Source of the DNA: Nitratireductor sp. B36
GTDB lineage: Bacteria > Pseudomonadota > Alphaproteobacteria > Rhizobiales > Rhizobiaceae
Length of the DNA stretch: 64,000 nt
Direction of reading: 5' to 3'
Assembly: GCF_020833685.1 (NCBI RefSeq)
Contig: NZ_JACKZY010000001.1
Location: 818,578 to 882,577, forward strand
In this document: one piece after another, positions 35,327-45,062 of the stretch
Layout: each line of letters starts with the position of its first letter
How positions within the stretch are numbered: position 1 is the first letter of the stretch
The notes under the pieces: model-generated
Database searches by the model: none
What the model was told of the DNA's origin: nothing
The model's input: the letters and a program-made list of their open reading frames with translations, nothing else
Position numbers and translations under genes: made by a program

Positions 35327-35695
35327 TTATCCGGCGCGCACGAAAGCGGCAGGCAAACGCGTCGCCCGCTCAAGCATGCCGTCGATGATCGCCGACATTT
35401 GTTCAATCGATACGGCTCCCGAGTGCTTCATCCCGTTGATGAAGAATGTTGGAACAGCCTCACTTTCCGGACGCTCCAACCCCCCATTGCGCATGGCCCT
35501 GACTTCATCTGGAAGCTTACGGCCCGTCAAGCAAGCTTCAATATTCTCTGGCGAGAAACCCACATATAGAGCGGTTTTCAACAGGATAGAGGCCTCGCAC
35601 CGCATCGCCTTGCGCGACCCGCGCATGTCTCCAAGAGCTCTGTCCGGACCACAAAACGCACGACACCACCGGCAAAAACCGGTGGTGTCAATCAT
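35327..35695 (-). pseudogene. Decayed tandem copy of the dsbA-like gene (C-terminal half)
   Basis: A 122-codon frame between smc and dsbA encodes the C-terminal half of the neighbouring protein: the pattern PTFFING...SGA.SIE..SA.IDGML matches at 21 of 28 positions by eye. The preceding VGFSPENIEACL corresponds to AGFTQESFEACL. The thioredoxin N-half with the CSHC active site is missing, and about 25 residues of the helical insert are deleted. The only CxxC (CRWC) is encoded by the arm of the hairpin at 35662 and is probably accidental. A frame is still open, but there is no convincing ribosome-binding site or signal peptide. It is most likely a remnant of tandem duplication. Confidence 0.75.
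35662..35689 (-). terminator. Perfect 11-bp hairpin after dsbA-like gene
   Basis: GACACCACCGG and its exact complement flank a 6-base loop (TTTTTG on the minus strand). It lies 29 bases past the dsbA-like stop. No U-run follows, so it may be a transcript-end stabiliser or a Rho-assisted terminator. Confidence 0.5.
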
Positions 35696-35717
35696 CTCGG
35701 TCACTTCCCAGCCTGCG

Positions 35718-36428
35718 TCAGAGCATCCCGTCAATGACCGCCGAGATTTCCTCGATCGACATGGCGCCGGAATACTTCTTTCCGTTGATAAAGAAGGTCG
35801 GCGTCGCATCGACGCCAAAATCGCTGGCACCGCGCGTACGCACAGCGCGAACCTTGTTCAAAAGCTCCTGATCGGTCAAACAGGCCTCAAAGCTTTCCTG
35901 TGTGAAGCCGGCAAGCTTGGAGATCTTCAAAAGAGCCGACTGCGCGTCCTGCACGGGCGCCCAGTTGTTCTGCTGCTTGAAGAGCACATCAACCATGGCG
36001 AAATATTTGTCATCGGAGCAACGCGCCAACATGAAGCCCGCTTCGGCGCGCGGATCAAACGGAAATTCGCGCAAGATAAAACGCACCTTGCCCGTCTCGA
36101 TATATTTCTTCTTCAGTTCCGGATAGGTGCGGGTGTGAAATGTGGCGCAGTGACTGCAGGTCATCGAAGCATATTCGACAATCGTCACCGGCGCATTTTC
36201 ATCGCCAAGAACCTTCTCCTCCAGCGCCCCCTCTTCAAGAAGCTTCTCCATGTCCACCGTTCCGCTTGAAGGCGGAGCCTCGACGGCGGCCGTGGTGACG
36301 GGGTCGGTGGCCGGAGTCCCCGCATCCGCTTCGGCATTGCCTTCGGTGCACGCGGCCAGCCCAAGCCCGAGCACCGGCAAGGCGGCCATGGAAAGAAGGA
36401 GTTTGCGGCGCTGGATCAGTTCGGACAT
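35718..36428 (-). CDS. DsbA-family thiol:disulfide oxidoreductase, predicted lipoprotein
   Basis: The protein has 236 residues. The N-terminus is a lipoprotein signal (QRRKLLLSM then LGLGLAAC, cysteine 27 as the lipid anchor), followed by an A/T/P-rich linker of about 30 residues. The thioredoxin domain has the active site YASMTCSHC (CSHC), a helical insert, and the cis-proline motif TPTFFING. It would oxidise or isomerise cysteines of exported proteins at the periplasmic face of a membrane. It lies between dciA and smc, a common rhizobial arrangement. A decayed copy follows it directly. Confidence 0.92.
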   Translation of the reverse strand: MSELIQRRKLLLSMAALPVLGLGLAACTEGNAEADAGTPATDPVTTAAVEAPPSSGTVDMEKLLEEGALEEKVLGDENAPVTIVEYASMTCSHCATFHTRTYPELKKKYIETGKVRFILREFPFDPRAEAGFMLARCSDDKYFAMVDVLFKQQNNWAPVQDAQSALLKISKLAGFTQESFEACLTDQELLNKVRAVRTRGASDFGVDATPTFFINGKKYSGAMSIEEISAVIDGML

Positions 36429-36555
36429 GAAATCTCACCTGTTCGTCTTGGGATGTTACCTGCGATACCGCCACAAAGCGGGCGTTTCGGGCGAATTTGG
36501 GTCAAGGGCGTGTTTTTCTGAAGCAAGCGTTCTATCACGTTTTGGTGATCGGCGT

Positions 36556-37053
36556 TCATTTTCGTCGGCCAAGAATGCTCGCACCGAGCTTCTGCAACGA
36601 TAGACGCAAGCCCTCGTCCTCGACCCCGGCGACCAGCGCATCGATCCGCGCGGTCTCTGATCCGGTGAGCGGACGCATGGCCGGTGTGCGGCGCGTCTGC
36701 GGCTGCGCCACGGGCTTTTGCACGATTTTGATGCGCCCGACAGCCGCAAAGCCAAGAAAAGCATTCACCCTGGCGATCACCTCGCCCGTCTCGTGCTGCA
36801 GGCGCAGGGCAGCCGCCCCTTCGCAGGCAATCACCAGTGTGGCTGGTTCAAACGGATCATCCTCGTGCCGGCGCCGCGGCCAGGCAAGCTTTTCGGGTCG
36901 CGTGCTGAGCGCCAGTCTCTCACCCACGATGTCGCCCCAGCACTGAACAAGCTCAACGGAAAGGCCGGCACGCTTGCGCATCACCGGATCGAGAATGCCA
37001 GTGGCAAGATCGCTGACAGCGACGGGATTGCCCGATTGCCTCTTCCCTGTCAT
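36556..37053 (-). CDS. dciA: DciA family (DUF721) protein
   Basis: The protein has 165 residues from the ATG at 37053. The DUF721 core is seen in LSVELVQCWGDIVGERLALSTRPEKL and TLVIACEGAAALRLQHETGEVIARVNAFLGFAAVGRIKI. DciA-type proteins help load the replicative helicase DnaB in bacteria that lack DnaC. The C-terminal 50 residues are polar and may be flexible. It is divergent from mutY and upstream of the dsbA-like gene. The start at 37053 is preferred over an upstream extension that would overlap the mutY promoter. Confidence 0.88.
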   Translation of the reverse strand: MTGKRQSGNPVAVSDLATGILDPVMRKRAGLSVELVQCWGDIVGERLALSTRPEKLAWPRRRHEDDPFEPATLVIACEGAAALRLQHETGEVIARVNAFLGFAAVGRIKIVQKPVAQPQTRRTPAMRPLTGSETARIDALVAGVEDEGLRLSLQKLGASILGRRK

Positions 37054-37103
37054 GACATGAAATCTCGAATTGATCCGCAACGCATAATGAGTTTCGCTCC
37101 AGT

Positions 37104-38222
37104 ATGGCACGCAGGGCAGCGTCGGTCACCGACGCACAGTCTTTCTCGACCGATTATTCGCTCCCGCTGCTCGCATGGTATGATCGCCATCACAGGAGCC
37201 TGCCCTGGCGCACCCCACCGGACGAAACCAGACTCGGCGTGCTGCCCGATCCCTACCGCGTCTGGCTTTCGGAGGTCATGCTTCAACAGACCACCGTCGG
37301 CGCGGTCAAGCGCTATTTCGAAGTCTTTACCGATGCCTGGCCGACAGTCGAGGCTCTTGCCGCCGCTGATGCCGACGATGTGATGAAAGCGTGGGCGGGT
37401 CTTGGCTATTATTCGCGCGCCCGCAATCTGAAGAAATGTGCGGAAACCGTCGCGACCGAATATGCCGGACGTTTTCCCGATACGGAGGCCGGTCTCAAGA
37501 CCCTTCCCGGCATCGGCGACTACACCGCCGCCGCTATTGCCGCGATCGCCTTCAACCAACCTGCCGCCGTGGTCGACGGCAATATCGAGCGCGTCATCAC
37601 GCGTCTTCACGCGATAGAGACGCCGCTGCCGCAAGCGAAACGCGAGATCCGCGCTTTGGTCGCGAAAGCCATGCCGCATGACCGGCCGGGCGATTTCGCC
37701 CAGGCCATGATGGATCTCGGGGCAACCATCTGCACACCGCGCAAGCCTGCTTGCGTGGTTTGCCCCATCGTCGCGGGCTGCGTGGCGCGGCGCGAAGGCA
37801 TTGCCGAGCATTTTCCGGTCAAGGCGCCGAAGAGCGAGAAACCCATGCGCGTCGGCGCAGCTTTCGTCGCCATGCGTCCCGATGGCTCCGTGCTTCTGCG
37901 AAAGCGTCCCTCTTCTGGCCTTTTGGGCGGGATGGCTGAGGTCCCCGGCAGCGACTGGACGGCGCGGCAGGATGGCATCACAGACATATCCGCCGCTCCC
38001 TTCCCCGCCGCGTGGCATGCAACCGGATCGATCCGCCATGTCTTTACGCATTTTGCGCTTGAGCTTTGTGTTTTCAAAGCCAACCTGCCGGACGACGCTT
38101 CGCCGGGTGATGGCTGGTGGTCTCCCCCCAGCGCCCTTCCACATGAGGCACTGCCCACTGTCATGAAAAAGGTCATCGAGGCTGCGATACCTGGAGCCAC
38201 GAAGAAACGCCGCAAAGGATAA
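37104..38222 (+). CDS. mutY: A/G-specific adenine glycosylase MutY
   Basis: The protein has 372 residues. It carries LPWRTPPDETRLGVLPDPYRVWLSEVMLQQTTV, the helix-hairpin-helix LPGIGDYTAAAI, the catalytic aspartate in VVDGNIERV, and a complete iron-sulfur loop C-x6-C-x2-C-x5-C (CTPRKPACVVCPIVAGC). The C-terminal 130 residues are a NUDIX-like domain that recognises 8-oxoguanine. MutY removes adenine mispaired with 8-oxoguanine. It contrasts with the endonuclease III-like gene at 2294, which has lost one cluster cysteine. A HAD gene follows six bases later. Confidence 0.97.
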   Translation: MARRAASVTDAQSFSTDYSLPLLAWYDRHHRSLPWRTPPDETRLGVLPDPYRVWLSEVMLQQTTVGAVKRYFEVFTDAWPTVEALAAADADDVMKAWAGLGYYSRARNLKKCAETVATEYAGRFPDTEAGLKTLPGIGDYTAAAIAAIAFNQPAAVVDGNIERVITRLHAIETPLPQAKREIRALVAKAMPHDRPGDFAQAMMDLGATICTPRKPACVVCPIVAGCVARREGIAEHFPVKAPKSEKPMRVGAAFVAMRPDGSVLLRKRPSSGLLGGMAEVPGSDWTARQDGITDISAAPFPAAWHATGSIRHVFTHFALELCVFKANLPDDASPGDGWWSPPSALPHEALPTVMKKVIEAAIPGATKKRRKG

Positions 38223-38228
38223 AACCGC

Positions 38229-38840
38229 ATGAGCGACATTCGACACATCGTATTCGACATCGGTCGGGTGCTGATCCACTACGACCCGGAAATTCCCTAC
38301 CGCCACCTGATCCCTGACGATGATCGGCGCCGCTGGTTTCTGGAGAATGTCTGCACCGGCGACTGGAATGTGGAACAGGATCGCGGGCGCACCTGGGAAG
38401 AAGCCGAAGCGCTGCTCATTGCCGAGCACCCCCTTGAGGAAGAGAACATTCGTGGTTTTCGCCGCCACTGGCACGAAATGGTGCCACATGCCTATGACGA
38501 TTCGGTCGCCATCCTCGAGACGCTGATCGATGAAGGCCACGATGTGACGATGTTGACCAATTTCGCCGCCGACACATTTGTCGAGGCGCGCAGGCGTTTT
38601 GCCTTCCTCAACAGACCACGCGGCGTCACCGTTTCAGGTGAAATCGGGCTCATCAAGCCGGACCGCGCGATTTACGACACCCATGTCGAGAGTTTCGATC
38701 TGGAACCGGCAGCGACACTCTTCATCGACGACAGCGAGAAAAATGTGGAAGGCGCAAGAAATGCGGGCTGGCAGGCCGTTCATTTCACAGGCGCGGAGAA
38801 GCTGCGCAATGACCTCGCCCGCTTCGGCTTCTCCGTTTGA
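38229..38840 (+). CDS. HAD-family hydrolase (YihX-like)
   Basis: The protein has 203 residues. The HAD motifs are: nucleophile in HIVFDIGRVLIHYD (D-x-G-x-V, lacking the usual second aspartate, as in YihX-type haloacid dehalogenase-like phosphatases), motif II TMLTNF, lysine in GLIKPDRAIY, and motif IV FIDDSEKNV. The cap is helical (WFLENVCTGDWN). It probably dephosphorylates a small sugar phosphate or related metabolite. It sits six bases after mutY and is likely cotranscribed. Confidence 0.88.
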   Translation: MSDIRHIVFDIGRVLIHYDPEIPYRHLIPDDDRRRWFLENVCTGDWNVEQDRGRTWEEAEALLIAEHPLEEENIRGFRRHWHEMVPHAYDDSVAILETLIDEGHDVTMLTNFAADTFVEARRRFAFLNRPRGVTVSGEIGLIKPDRAIYDTHVESFDLEPAATLFIDDSEKNVEGARNAGWQAVHFTGAEKLRNDLARFGFSV

Positions 38841-38849
38841 GAAACACAG

Positions 38850-38887
38850 GCGCTTTCGAATCATGCATTGATTCATGAAAGCGCTTT
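38850..38887. terminator. Bidirectional hairpin between HAD gene and ccrM, with GANTC sites
   Basis: GCGCTTTC (38850-38857) pairs with GAAAGCGC (38877-38884), and inside it GAATCA pairs with TGATTC, with a two-base bulge and a TGCAT loop. TTT follows on the plus strand. The hairpin lies between the convergent HAD and ccrM stops and contains two GANTC sites (GAATC at 38858, GATTC at 38870), the methylation target of CcrM. Confidence 0.6.
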
Positions 38888-38954
38888 ACTCCGTTGATTG
38901 ATCACGCGTTTCATGGCTCCGGGACATGTCGCCGGAGCCGTTTCAATATCACGC

Positions 38955-40112
<1,158 letters not shown>

Positions 40113-40128
40113 TTACCTGCCGTTATGG

Positions 40129-40155
40129 TTACGGAAGATGGTAAATATTCCGTAA
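40129..40155. promoter_or_regulatory. Inverted repeat TTACGGAA-N11-TTCCGTAA between ccrM and VWA gene
   Basis: Two perfect 8-base arms flank 11 bases, the size of a dimeric regulator site of about two and a half turns. The region is the divergent promoter of ccrM and the VWA gene. The right arm is also part of an alternative stem (see 40151-40205). Confidence 0.4.
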
Positions 40156-40205
40156 GGGCGCAGCGGATTTGCGGCTCATGCGAAGCTGTGCAATCTTCCC
40201 TTACG
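40151..40205 (+). other. Alternative stem CGTAAGGG/CCCTTACG in VWA leader
   Basis: CGTAAGGG at 40151-40158 is an exact complement of CCCTTACG at 40198-40205. Its first arm shares bases with the right arm of the 40129-40155 repeat, so the two helices cannot form at the same time in RNA. This arrangement resembles an attenuator, but chance is not excluded. Confidence 0.3.
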
Positions 40206-40231
40206 TCAAGTTTCATCCACGGAGATCCGGC

Positions 40232-41884
40232 ATGATCCGCACCCGCTTGTTGAGCGTTCTCGCAGCCTTGCTCTTTGCCCTTCCTGCAATGGCCGCGGGC
40301 AAGACAATCATCGTCCTGGACGGTTCCGGCTCCATGTGGGGGCAGATTGACGGGACGACAAAGATCGAGATCGCGCGTGACACGCTGCGCAAGGTCATGG
40401 GCACGCTGCCGCAGGATACCGAGCTTGGCCTCGTGGCCTACGGGCACCGGGAAAAAGGTTCCTGTTCCGACATCGAGATCGCCATTTCGCCCGCAACAGG
40501 CACGGCGGGCGCTGTCGCTGATTTCGCCGACAATCTGAACCCGAAAGGAAAAACACCCCTCACGGATGCTGTCCGAAAGGCAGCAGAGGAACTGCGCATC
40601 GAAGAAAATCCGGCCACCGTGATCCTTGTCACTGATGGCCTGGAGACCTGTAACGCGGATCCCTGCGCTCTTGGCCGGGAGCTGGAAGCCGCGGGCGTTG
40701 ACTTTACAGCCCATGTCGTCGGCTTTGGCCTGTCGGAGGAAGAGGGTCAGCAAGTGGCCTGCCTGGCAGAAAACACCGGTGGCCTTTATCTCAAGGCCGA
40801 TGATGCCGGGCAACTTGCCGAAGCGCTCGAAACCACAGTCGCGAAGGCACCTGATCCAAAGCCCGAGCCAAAGCCGCAACCGGCTGCTGTCGAGTTCAAT
40901 GTGCGCGGAATCGCCCGGCTTTCGCCGGATGGCCCGGACATGACCGACAATTCGGAAGTGCGCTGGGACTTCATTCCGCTCGGCGAGAATGGCCAACCGG
41001 CGGATCGCAGCGCCGCAGGCGGCTATCGCGGCGTGTTCGCGGCCAACGTTCCTCCCGGTGCCTATCGCGCAAAAGCGAGGCTTGGCCGCATCAATTTCGA
41101 GACCGATGTGGAACTGACCGCCGATAAGACGACAGATGTCATTGCCGTGCTTGATGCCGGCCTCGTGGAAATTACTCCCAAACGCACTCCGGAGGACACC
41201 CAGGCCGACCAGAGTGCGCGTGTCGATGTGCATTTCGACGACACCAAGGATGGCGGCTACGGCAAGACCCGTGTTTGGGCCAGGGCTGGCTCCATCAAGG
41301 TCACCGGGCGGATCGGCAAGGCCACGGTCGAGGAGAACCACGAACTTGCAGCCGGCGAAACGCTCACTCTCGATCTGATCATTGGTTCGGGACTTGTCGT
41401 GCCCTTTGCTGTCTACACGGAAGGAGGTCCGGATGTCGAAGGCAGCGAAATCCGCTTCGAAGTCCAGGATGCCAAGGCCAACATCAATGGCGAACGCAAA
41501 ACTCTGGAAGGCCAATATGGACCAGGCAAGCAGGGTATGGACGTTCCACCCGGCGATTACATGCTTTATGCACGGCTTGGAAAGGCCGAGGCTATGACGC
41601 CCATCAGCGTCAAGGCCGGCGAACGCACCGAAGCGACCGTCAACATCAACGCCGGCGTCCTGGCCGTCTCTGCTCCCGGCGCATACAGAATCGATTTTCT
41701 GGAAGGTAAGAAGGACCTTCAGGGCAATCAGAAGAACCTGAGCGGCGAGTATAACGTGGAAGCTCAGGAGACCTTGCACCCGGGCGAATACGAGGTGCGC
41801 GTACGCTATGAAGGTGACAGGGCCGAAGAGAGCCGGAAGGCGACCGTGACTGCAGGCGAGCGTACGGAGGTTGTCATCGAATAA
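40232..41884 (+). CDS. Secreted von Willebrand factor A domain protein with repeated beta modules
   Basis: The protein has 550 residues from the ATG at 40232, with GGAGA upstream. Residues 1-21 are a signal peptide ending AMA-AG. The VWA domain (about 25-210) has the MIDAS motif DGSGSM and TDGLETC. The remainder is built of similar beta modules: PPGAYRAKARLG near residue 273, PPGDYMLYARLG near 438 and HPGEYEVRVRYEG near 515, each followed by T-x-A-G/D-ERTE-like ends. The protein probably works in the periplasm or at the surface in adhesion or assembly. The role is not known. It is divergent from ccrM. Confidence 0.85.
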   Translation: MIRTRLLSVLAALLFALPAMAAGKTIIVLDGSGSMWGQIDGTTKIEIARDTLRKVMGTLPQDTELGLVAYGHREKGSCSDIEIAISPATGTAGAVADFADNLNPKGKTPLTDAVRKAAEELRIEENPATVILVTDGLETCNADPCALGRELEAAGVDFTAHVVGFGLSEEEGQQVACLAENTGGLYLKADDAGQLAEALETTVAKAPDPKPEPKPQPAAVEFNVRGIARLSPDGPDMTDNSEVRWDFIPLGENGQPADRSAAGGYRGVFAANVPPGAYRAKARLGRINFETDVELTADKTTDVIAVLDAGLVEITPKRTPEDTQADQSARVDVHFDDTKDGGYGKTRVWARAGSIKVTGRIGKATVEENHELAAGETLTLDLIIGSGLVVPFAVYTEGGPDVEGSEIRFEVQDAKANINGERKTLEGQYGPGKQGMDVPPGDYMLYARLGKAEAMTPISVKAGERTEATVNINAGVLAVSAPGAYRIDFLEGKKDLQGNQKNLSGEYNVEAQETLHPGEYEVRVRYEGDRAEESRKATVTAGERTEVVIE

Positions 41885-41983
41885 GAGCCTCAGGCATGGT
41901 GTGCACGGAGTTGTCTTGGGGCGGCATAACGGCTATGCCCCCTCCTCGCATCCTTCAGCCCCCACATCAGAACAGGTCTTGCC

Positions 41984-42673
41984 ATGCCAGCTCCCGAACT
42001 TGTCATCTTCGATTGCGATGGCGTTCTTGTTGATTCGGAAATCATTGCTTCGCGCGTCGAGGCCAAGGTGCTGACTGACGCAGGGTTCGCGATCACACCG
42101 GAAGAGTTGGCAAGCCGCTATGCCGGCCTCACCTTCAAGGACATTCTTCTCTCCATCGAGGAAAATGCTGACGCGCCCCTCCAGGCCACGCTGATCGATC
42201 GCGCCGAGAGCGAAGTCGACAAGAAAGTGCGAAAGGAAGTGAAAGCTCTGGACGGTGTGCATGACGCGGTCGCTGCTGTCACCGTGCCGAAATGCGTCTG
42301 TTCGAATTCTAGCCATGAACGGGTGGAGGCGATGCTGTCCCGCACACGGCTCCTGCCCTTTTTCAAGGATCACATCTATTCTTCTCTGGAAACGCCCACC
42401 GGTCGGCCCAAGCCTGCGCCGGACGTTTTCCTTTATGCCGCCGAGAAGATGAATGCCTCCCCGGGACGCTGTTTCGTCATTGAAGATTCGGTGCATGGTA
42501 TTGCCGGCGCGAGAGCTGCCGGCATGCGCGTCATCGGGTTCACCGGCGGTTCACACATTCAGCCCGGGCATGCAGACCTCCTGATGGAGGCTGGAGCAGA
42601 GACGGTCATTCATCGTCATCAGGATCTCAGCGGTGTTCTCGAAGCCTTGTCGGAGTGGAGCGAGAACGCCTGA
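41984..42673 (+). CDS. HAD-family phosphatase (phosphoglycolate/beta-phosphoglucomutase group)
   Basis: The protein has 229 residues. Motif I is FDCDGVLVDSE (nucleophile and general acid aspartates), motif II CSNSS, the lysine is in GRPKPAPDVFLYA, and motif IV is VIEDSVHGIAGARAAG. The cap (residues 18-85) is the helical type of subfamily I. Its substrate is likely a small sugar phosphate or phosphoglycolate. A weak AGG lies seven bases before the ATG. It follows the VWA gene by about 100 bases on the same strand. Confidence 0.9.
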   Translation: MPAPELVIFDCDGVLVDSEIIASRVEAKVLTDAGFAITPEELASRYAGLTFKDILLSIEENADAPLQATLIDRAESEVDKKVRKEVKALDGVHDAVAAVTVPKCVCSNSSHERVEAMLSRTRLLPFFKDHIYSSLETPTGRPKPAPDVFLYAAEKMNASPGRCFVIEDSVHGIAGARAAGMRVIGFTGGSHIQPGHADLLMEAGAETVIHRHQDLSGVLEALSEWSENA

Positions 42674-42813
42674 TATTCCATCGGTCACGGCGATTCAGGA
42701 ACCCGTTATAAACGTCTGATTTTCTTTAAGAATCAGCGAATAGGCGCACCCGTTTCCTATTCAACCTCGATGCCGGAGGCACCGTTCCGACCACTAGGCC
42801 CCTGCAGAAGTGG
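42674..42813. other. Convergent gap with small inverted repeat
   Basis: A short inverted repeat CTGATT/AATCAG around nine bases (42716-42736) lies between the convergent HAD and lipoprotein stops. It could mark transcript ends. No gene is seen. Confidence 0.3.
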
Positions 42814-43380
42814 CTAGCGTCCGCCGCTTGGCCCCTCGTCAAATCCGACCATCAACCGAATGCTTCGATCAGGCGCGCCTGAAATCATCACATTCGGATC
42901 GTTGAAGATGAACTGGGTGGCTCCCGCGGTGTCACTGATCGCCACCTGGTGCTGAAACAACTTGGAATAGACCACCTCACCACCGCGAACAGCCGCTATG
43001 CGGATGGGCATCGTAATCGTTCCGGTGCTTCCTTTCGGACCTGGCACGACACGCCCTGCCACAGCTACGGTCATTGTGAAAGAGCCCGTGCCATAGGTGC
43101 ATTTGCGTGTGACATCGCTGATGGATGCCTGGTAGATAACGCTTTCCGGCTGGTCCTGCCCACCCTTCGCATAGGTGGTAAAATATGCCGTTCCCTCACG
43201 CAGCGAGACCGGGGGACAATAGGCGCGCAGTTCGCTCTCGCGGATCACGTTCTCGTCCTGCTGTTGAACATTCCCATTCTGAAGGTCGAGACCGCTTGTG
43301 GCGCTGTCGGACTGACAGCCCGAGACAAACGCGGTGGCAGAAAGCAGGATGGAACTGATGAAAAGACGATAATTGACCAA
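42814..43380 (-). CDS. Hypothetical lipoprotein
   Basis: The protein has 188 residues from a TTG at 43380, with GGGG eight bases upstream. This start gives a clean lipoprotein signal (LFISSILLSATAF then VSGC, lipid anchor cysteine 22). An upstream ATG at 43431 would place 17 extra residues before it. The mature part begins with a Q/D/N-rich linker and has conserved-looking segments LREGTAYFTTYAKGGQDQPESVIYQ and VPGPKGSTGTITMPI, with a beta-rich pattern. The family is not recognised. It lies convergent to the HAD gene and divergent from thrC. Confidence 0.7.
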   Translation of the reverse strand: MVNYRLFISSILLSATAFVSGCQSDSATSGLDLQNGNVQQQDENVIRESELRAYCPPVSLREGTAYFTTYAKGGQDQPESVIYQASISDVTRKCTYGTGSFTMTVAVAGRVVPGPKGSTGTITMPIRIAAVRGGEVVYSKLFQHQVAISDTAGATQFIFNDPNVMISGAPDRSIRLMVGFDEGPSGGR

Positions 43381-43634
43381 GTGACATGCCCCGTGGATCT
43401 GCGCGCCCTTCAAGCATTCGGTGAAACCCATGCGAAAAGGCTGCGGAGAGATGACAGATTTTTCCGGCAATTTCCAGAAAACCCGTCATCGACGATCAAT
43501 TTCCATGCGGTTTGAGTGGAAAACCGGTTCCCACCCGTCCAGATCATGCTCTATACCAGACGCGCAGCCGGAATGCGACGGGCTCGTGCGCGCACCGGTG
43601 CTCTCTCCTCGCACTTCATGAGGCAACACGAAGA

Positions 43635-45038
43635 ATGGCGACAGATTATATCAGCACGCGTGGCGATGCGCCGGCGCTTGGATTTTCCGATGCGATGCTG
43701 GCGGGGCTTGCCCGCGATGGCGGTCTATACGTTCCCCGGGAATGGCCTCGCTTCTCGATCGATGACATTCGTGCCATGCGCGGTCTGAGCTATAGCGAGA
43801 TCGCCTTTCAGGTTTTGTCCCCCTTTGTGGGCGATGAGATCGGTGCTGCGACCTTGCGCCGCATCATCGAGGAGAGCTACGCGACCTTCCGCCACCCGGC
43901 CGTCTGCCCGCTTGTTCAGACTGGACCTAACGAGTTCATCCTGGAACTCTTTCATGGTCCCACCCTCGCCTTCAAGGACGTCGCGATGCAGCTTTTGGCA
44001 CGGCTGATGGACCACGTCCTCGCCGAGCGCGGCGAGCGTGTCACCATTGTCGGCGCGACTTCGGGCGATACAGGCGGCGCGGCGATCGAAGCATTTGCCG
44101 GCACGGAGCGTGCCGATGTCTTTATCCTTTTCCCCGAGGGGCGTGTCTCCCCGGTCCAGCAACGACAGATGACCACCTCGGGCGCAGCCAACGTGCATGC
44201 GCTTGCCGTTAAAGGCAATTTCGATGACTGTCAGGGCCTCCTGAAGGACATGTTCAACGATCACGCGTTCCGCGACAGTGTTGCCTTGTCCGGTGTGAAT
44301 TCGATCAATTGGGCGCGCGTCATGACGCAGATCGTCTACTATTTCACCGCCGGTCTCTCGCTCGGCGCCCCCGACAGGCCAGCATCCTTCACCGTGCCCA
44401 CCGGCAATTTTGGTGATATTTTTGCTGGCTATGCAGCCAGAGAAATGGGCCTGCCCATCGACCGGCTTGTGATCGCCACCAATGACAATGACATTCTCGC
44501 CCGCACGCTGGAGAGTGGCGAATATGCGACCCGCGAGGTCGTTGCGACCACCTCGCCATCCATGGATATTCAGGTCTCTTCCAATTTCGAGCGCCTGCTT
44601 TATTTCGCATCCGGCAGGAATTCGGATGAAATCCGGCGCTATATGCAGATGCTGAAGCAGTCAGGCAGCTTCACTGTGGAACCGAAGACGTTGGACGCCA
44701 TTCGGGAAGGGTTTTCTGCCGGCCGTTCAGATATGGCGGAGACCGCTGCGACAATCGGTTTGGTTCGTCGGGAGAGTGGCTATCTGCTCGATCCGCACAC
44801 CGCCACCGGCGTGAAAGTTGCCCGTGATATGCCGGCATCCGCATCGCCCATGGTGGTTCTGTCGACGGCCCATCCGGCGAAGTTTCCGGCCGCAGTCAAA
44901 GATGCGAGCGACGTCGAGCCAGCCCTGCCTGAATGGCTCGGTGATCTGATGAATCGGAAAGAGTCCTTTACAGTCCTTCCCTCAGATTTAAGAATGCTGC
45001 AGGATCACATTAGCCGCCATGCGAGAGCGGCGCGTTGA
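43635..45038 (+). CDS. thrC: Threonine synthase
   Basis: The protein has 467 residues from the ATG at 43635, with AGG upstream; the frame is open further upstream but has no family similarity there. It is of the long threonine synthase type (YISTRGDAPALGFSDAMLAGLARDGGLYVP). The PLP lysine is in HGPTLAFKDVAMQ, and the phosphate-binding loop is GATSGDTGGAA. It converts O-phosphohomoserine to threonine and phosphate, using the product of the ThrB encoded at 52599. The M16 peptidase gene follows 24 bases downstream. Confidence 0.97.
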   Translation: MATDYISTRGDAPALGFSDAMLAGLARDGGLYVPREWPRFSIDDIRAMRGLSYSEIAFQVLSPFVGDEIGAATLRRIIEESYATFRHPAVCPLVQTGPNEFILELFHGPTLAFKDVAMQLLARLMDHVLAERGERVTIVGATSGDTGGAAIEAFAGTERADVFILFPEGRVSPVQQRQMTTSGAANVHALAVKGNFDDCQGLLKDMFNDHAFRDSVALSGVNSINWARVMTQIVYYFTAGLSLGAPDRPASFTVPTGNFGDIFAGYAAREMGLPIDRLVIATNDNDILARTLESGEYATREVVATTSPSMDIQVSSNFERLLYFASGRNSDEIRRYMQMLKQSGSFTVEPKTLDAIREGFSAGRSDMAETAATIGLVRRESGYLLDPHTATGVKVARDMPASASPMVVLSTAHPAKFPAAVKDASDVEPALPEWLGDLMNRKESFTVLPSDLRMLQDHISRHARAAR

Positions 45039-45062
45039 GTTTGTTCAAGGAGTGAGAAGCAT

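Noticed and set aside
37050-38540. 496-codon open frame on the minus strand
   Set aside because: Antisense to mutY and the HAD gene, both with intact catalytic motifs.
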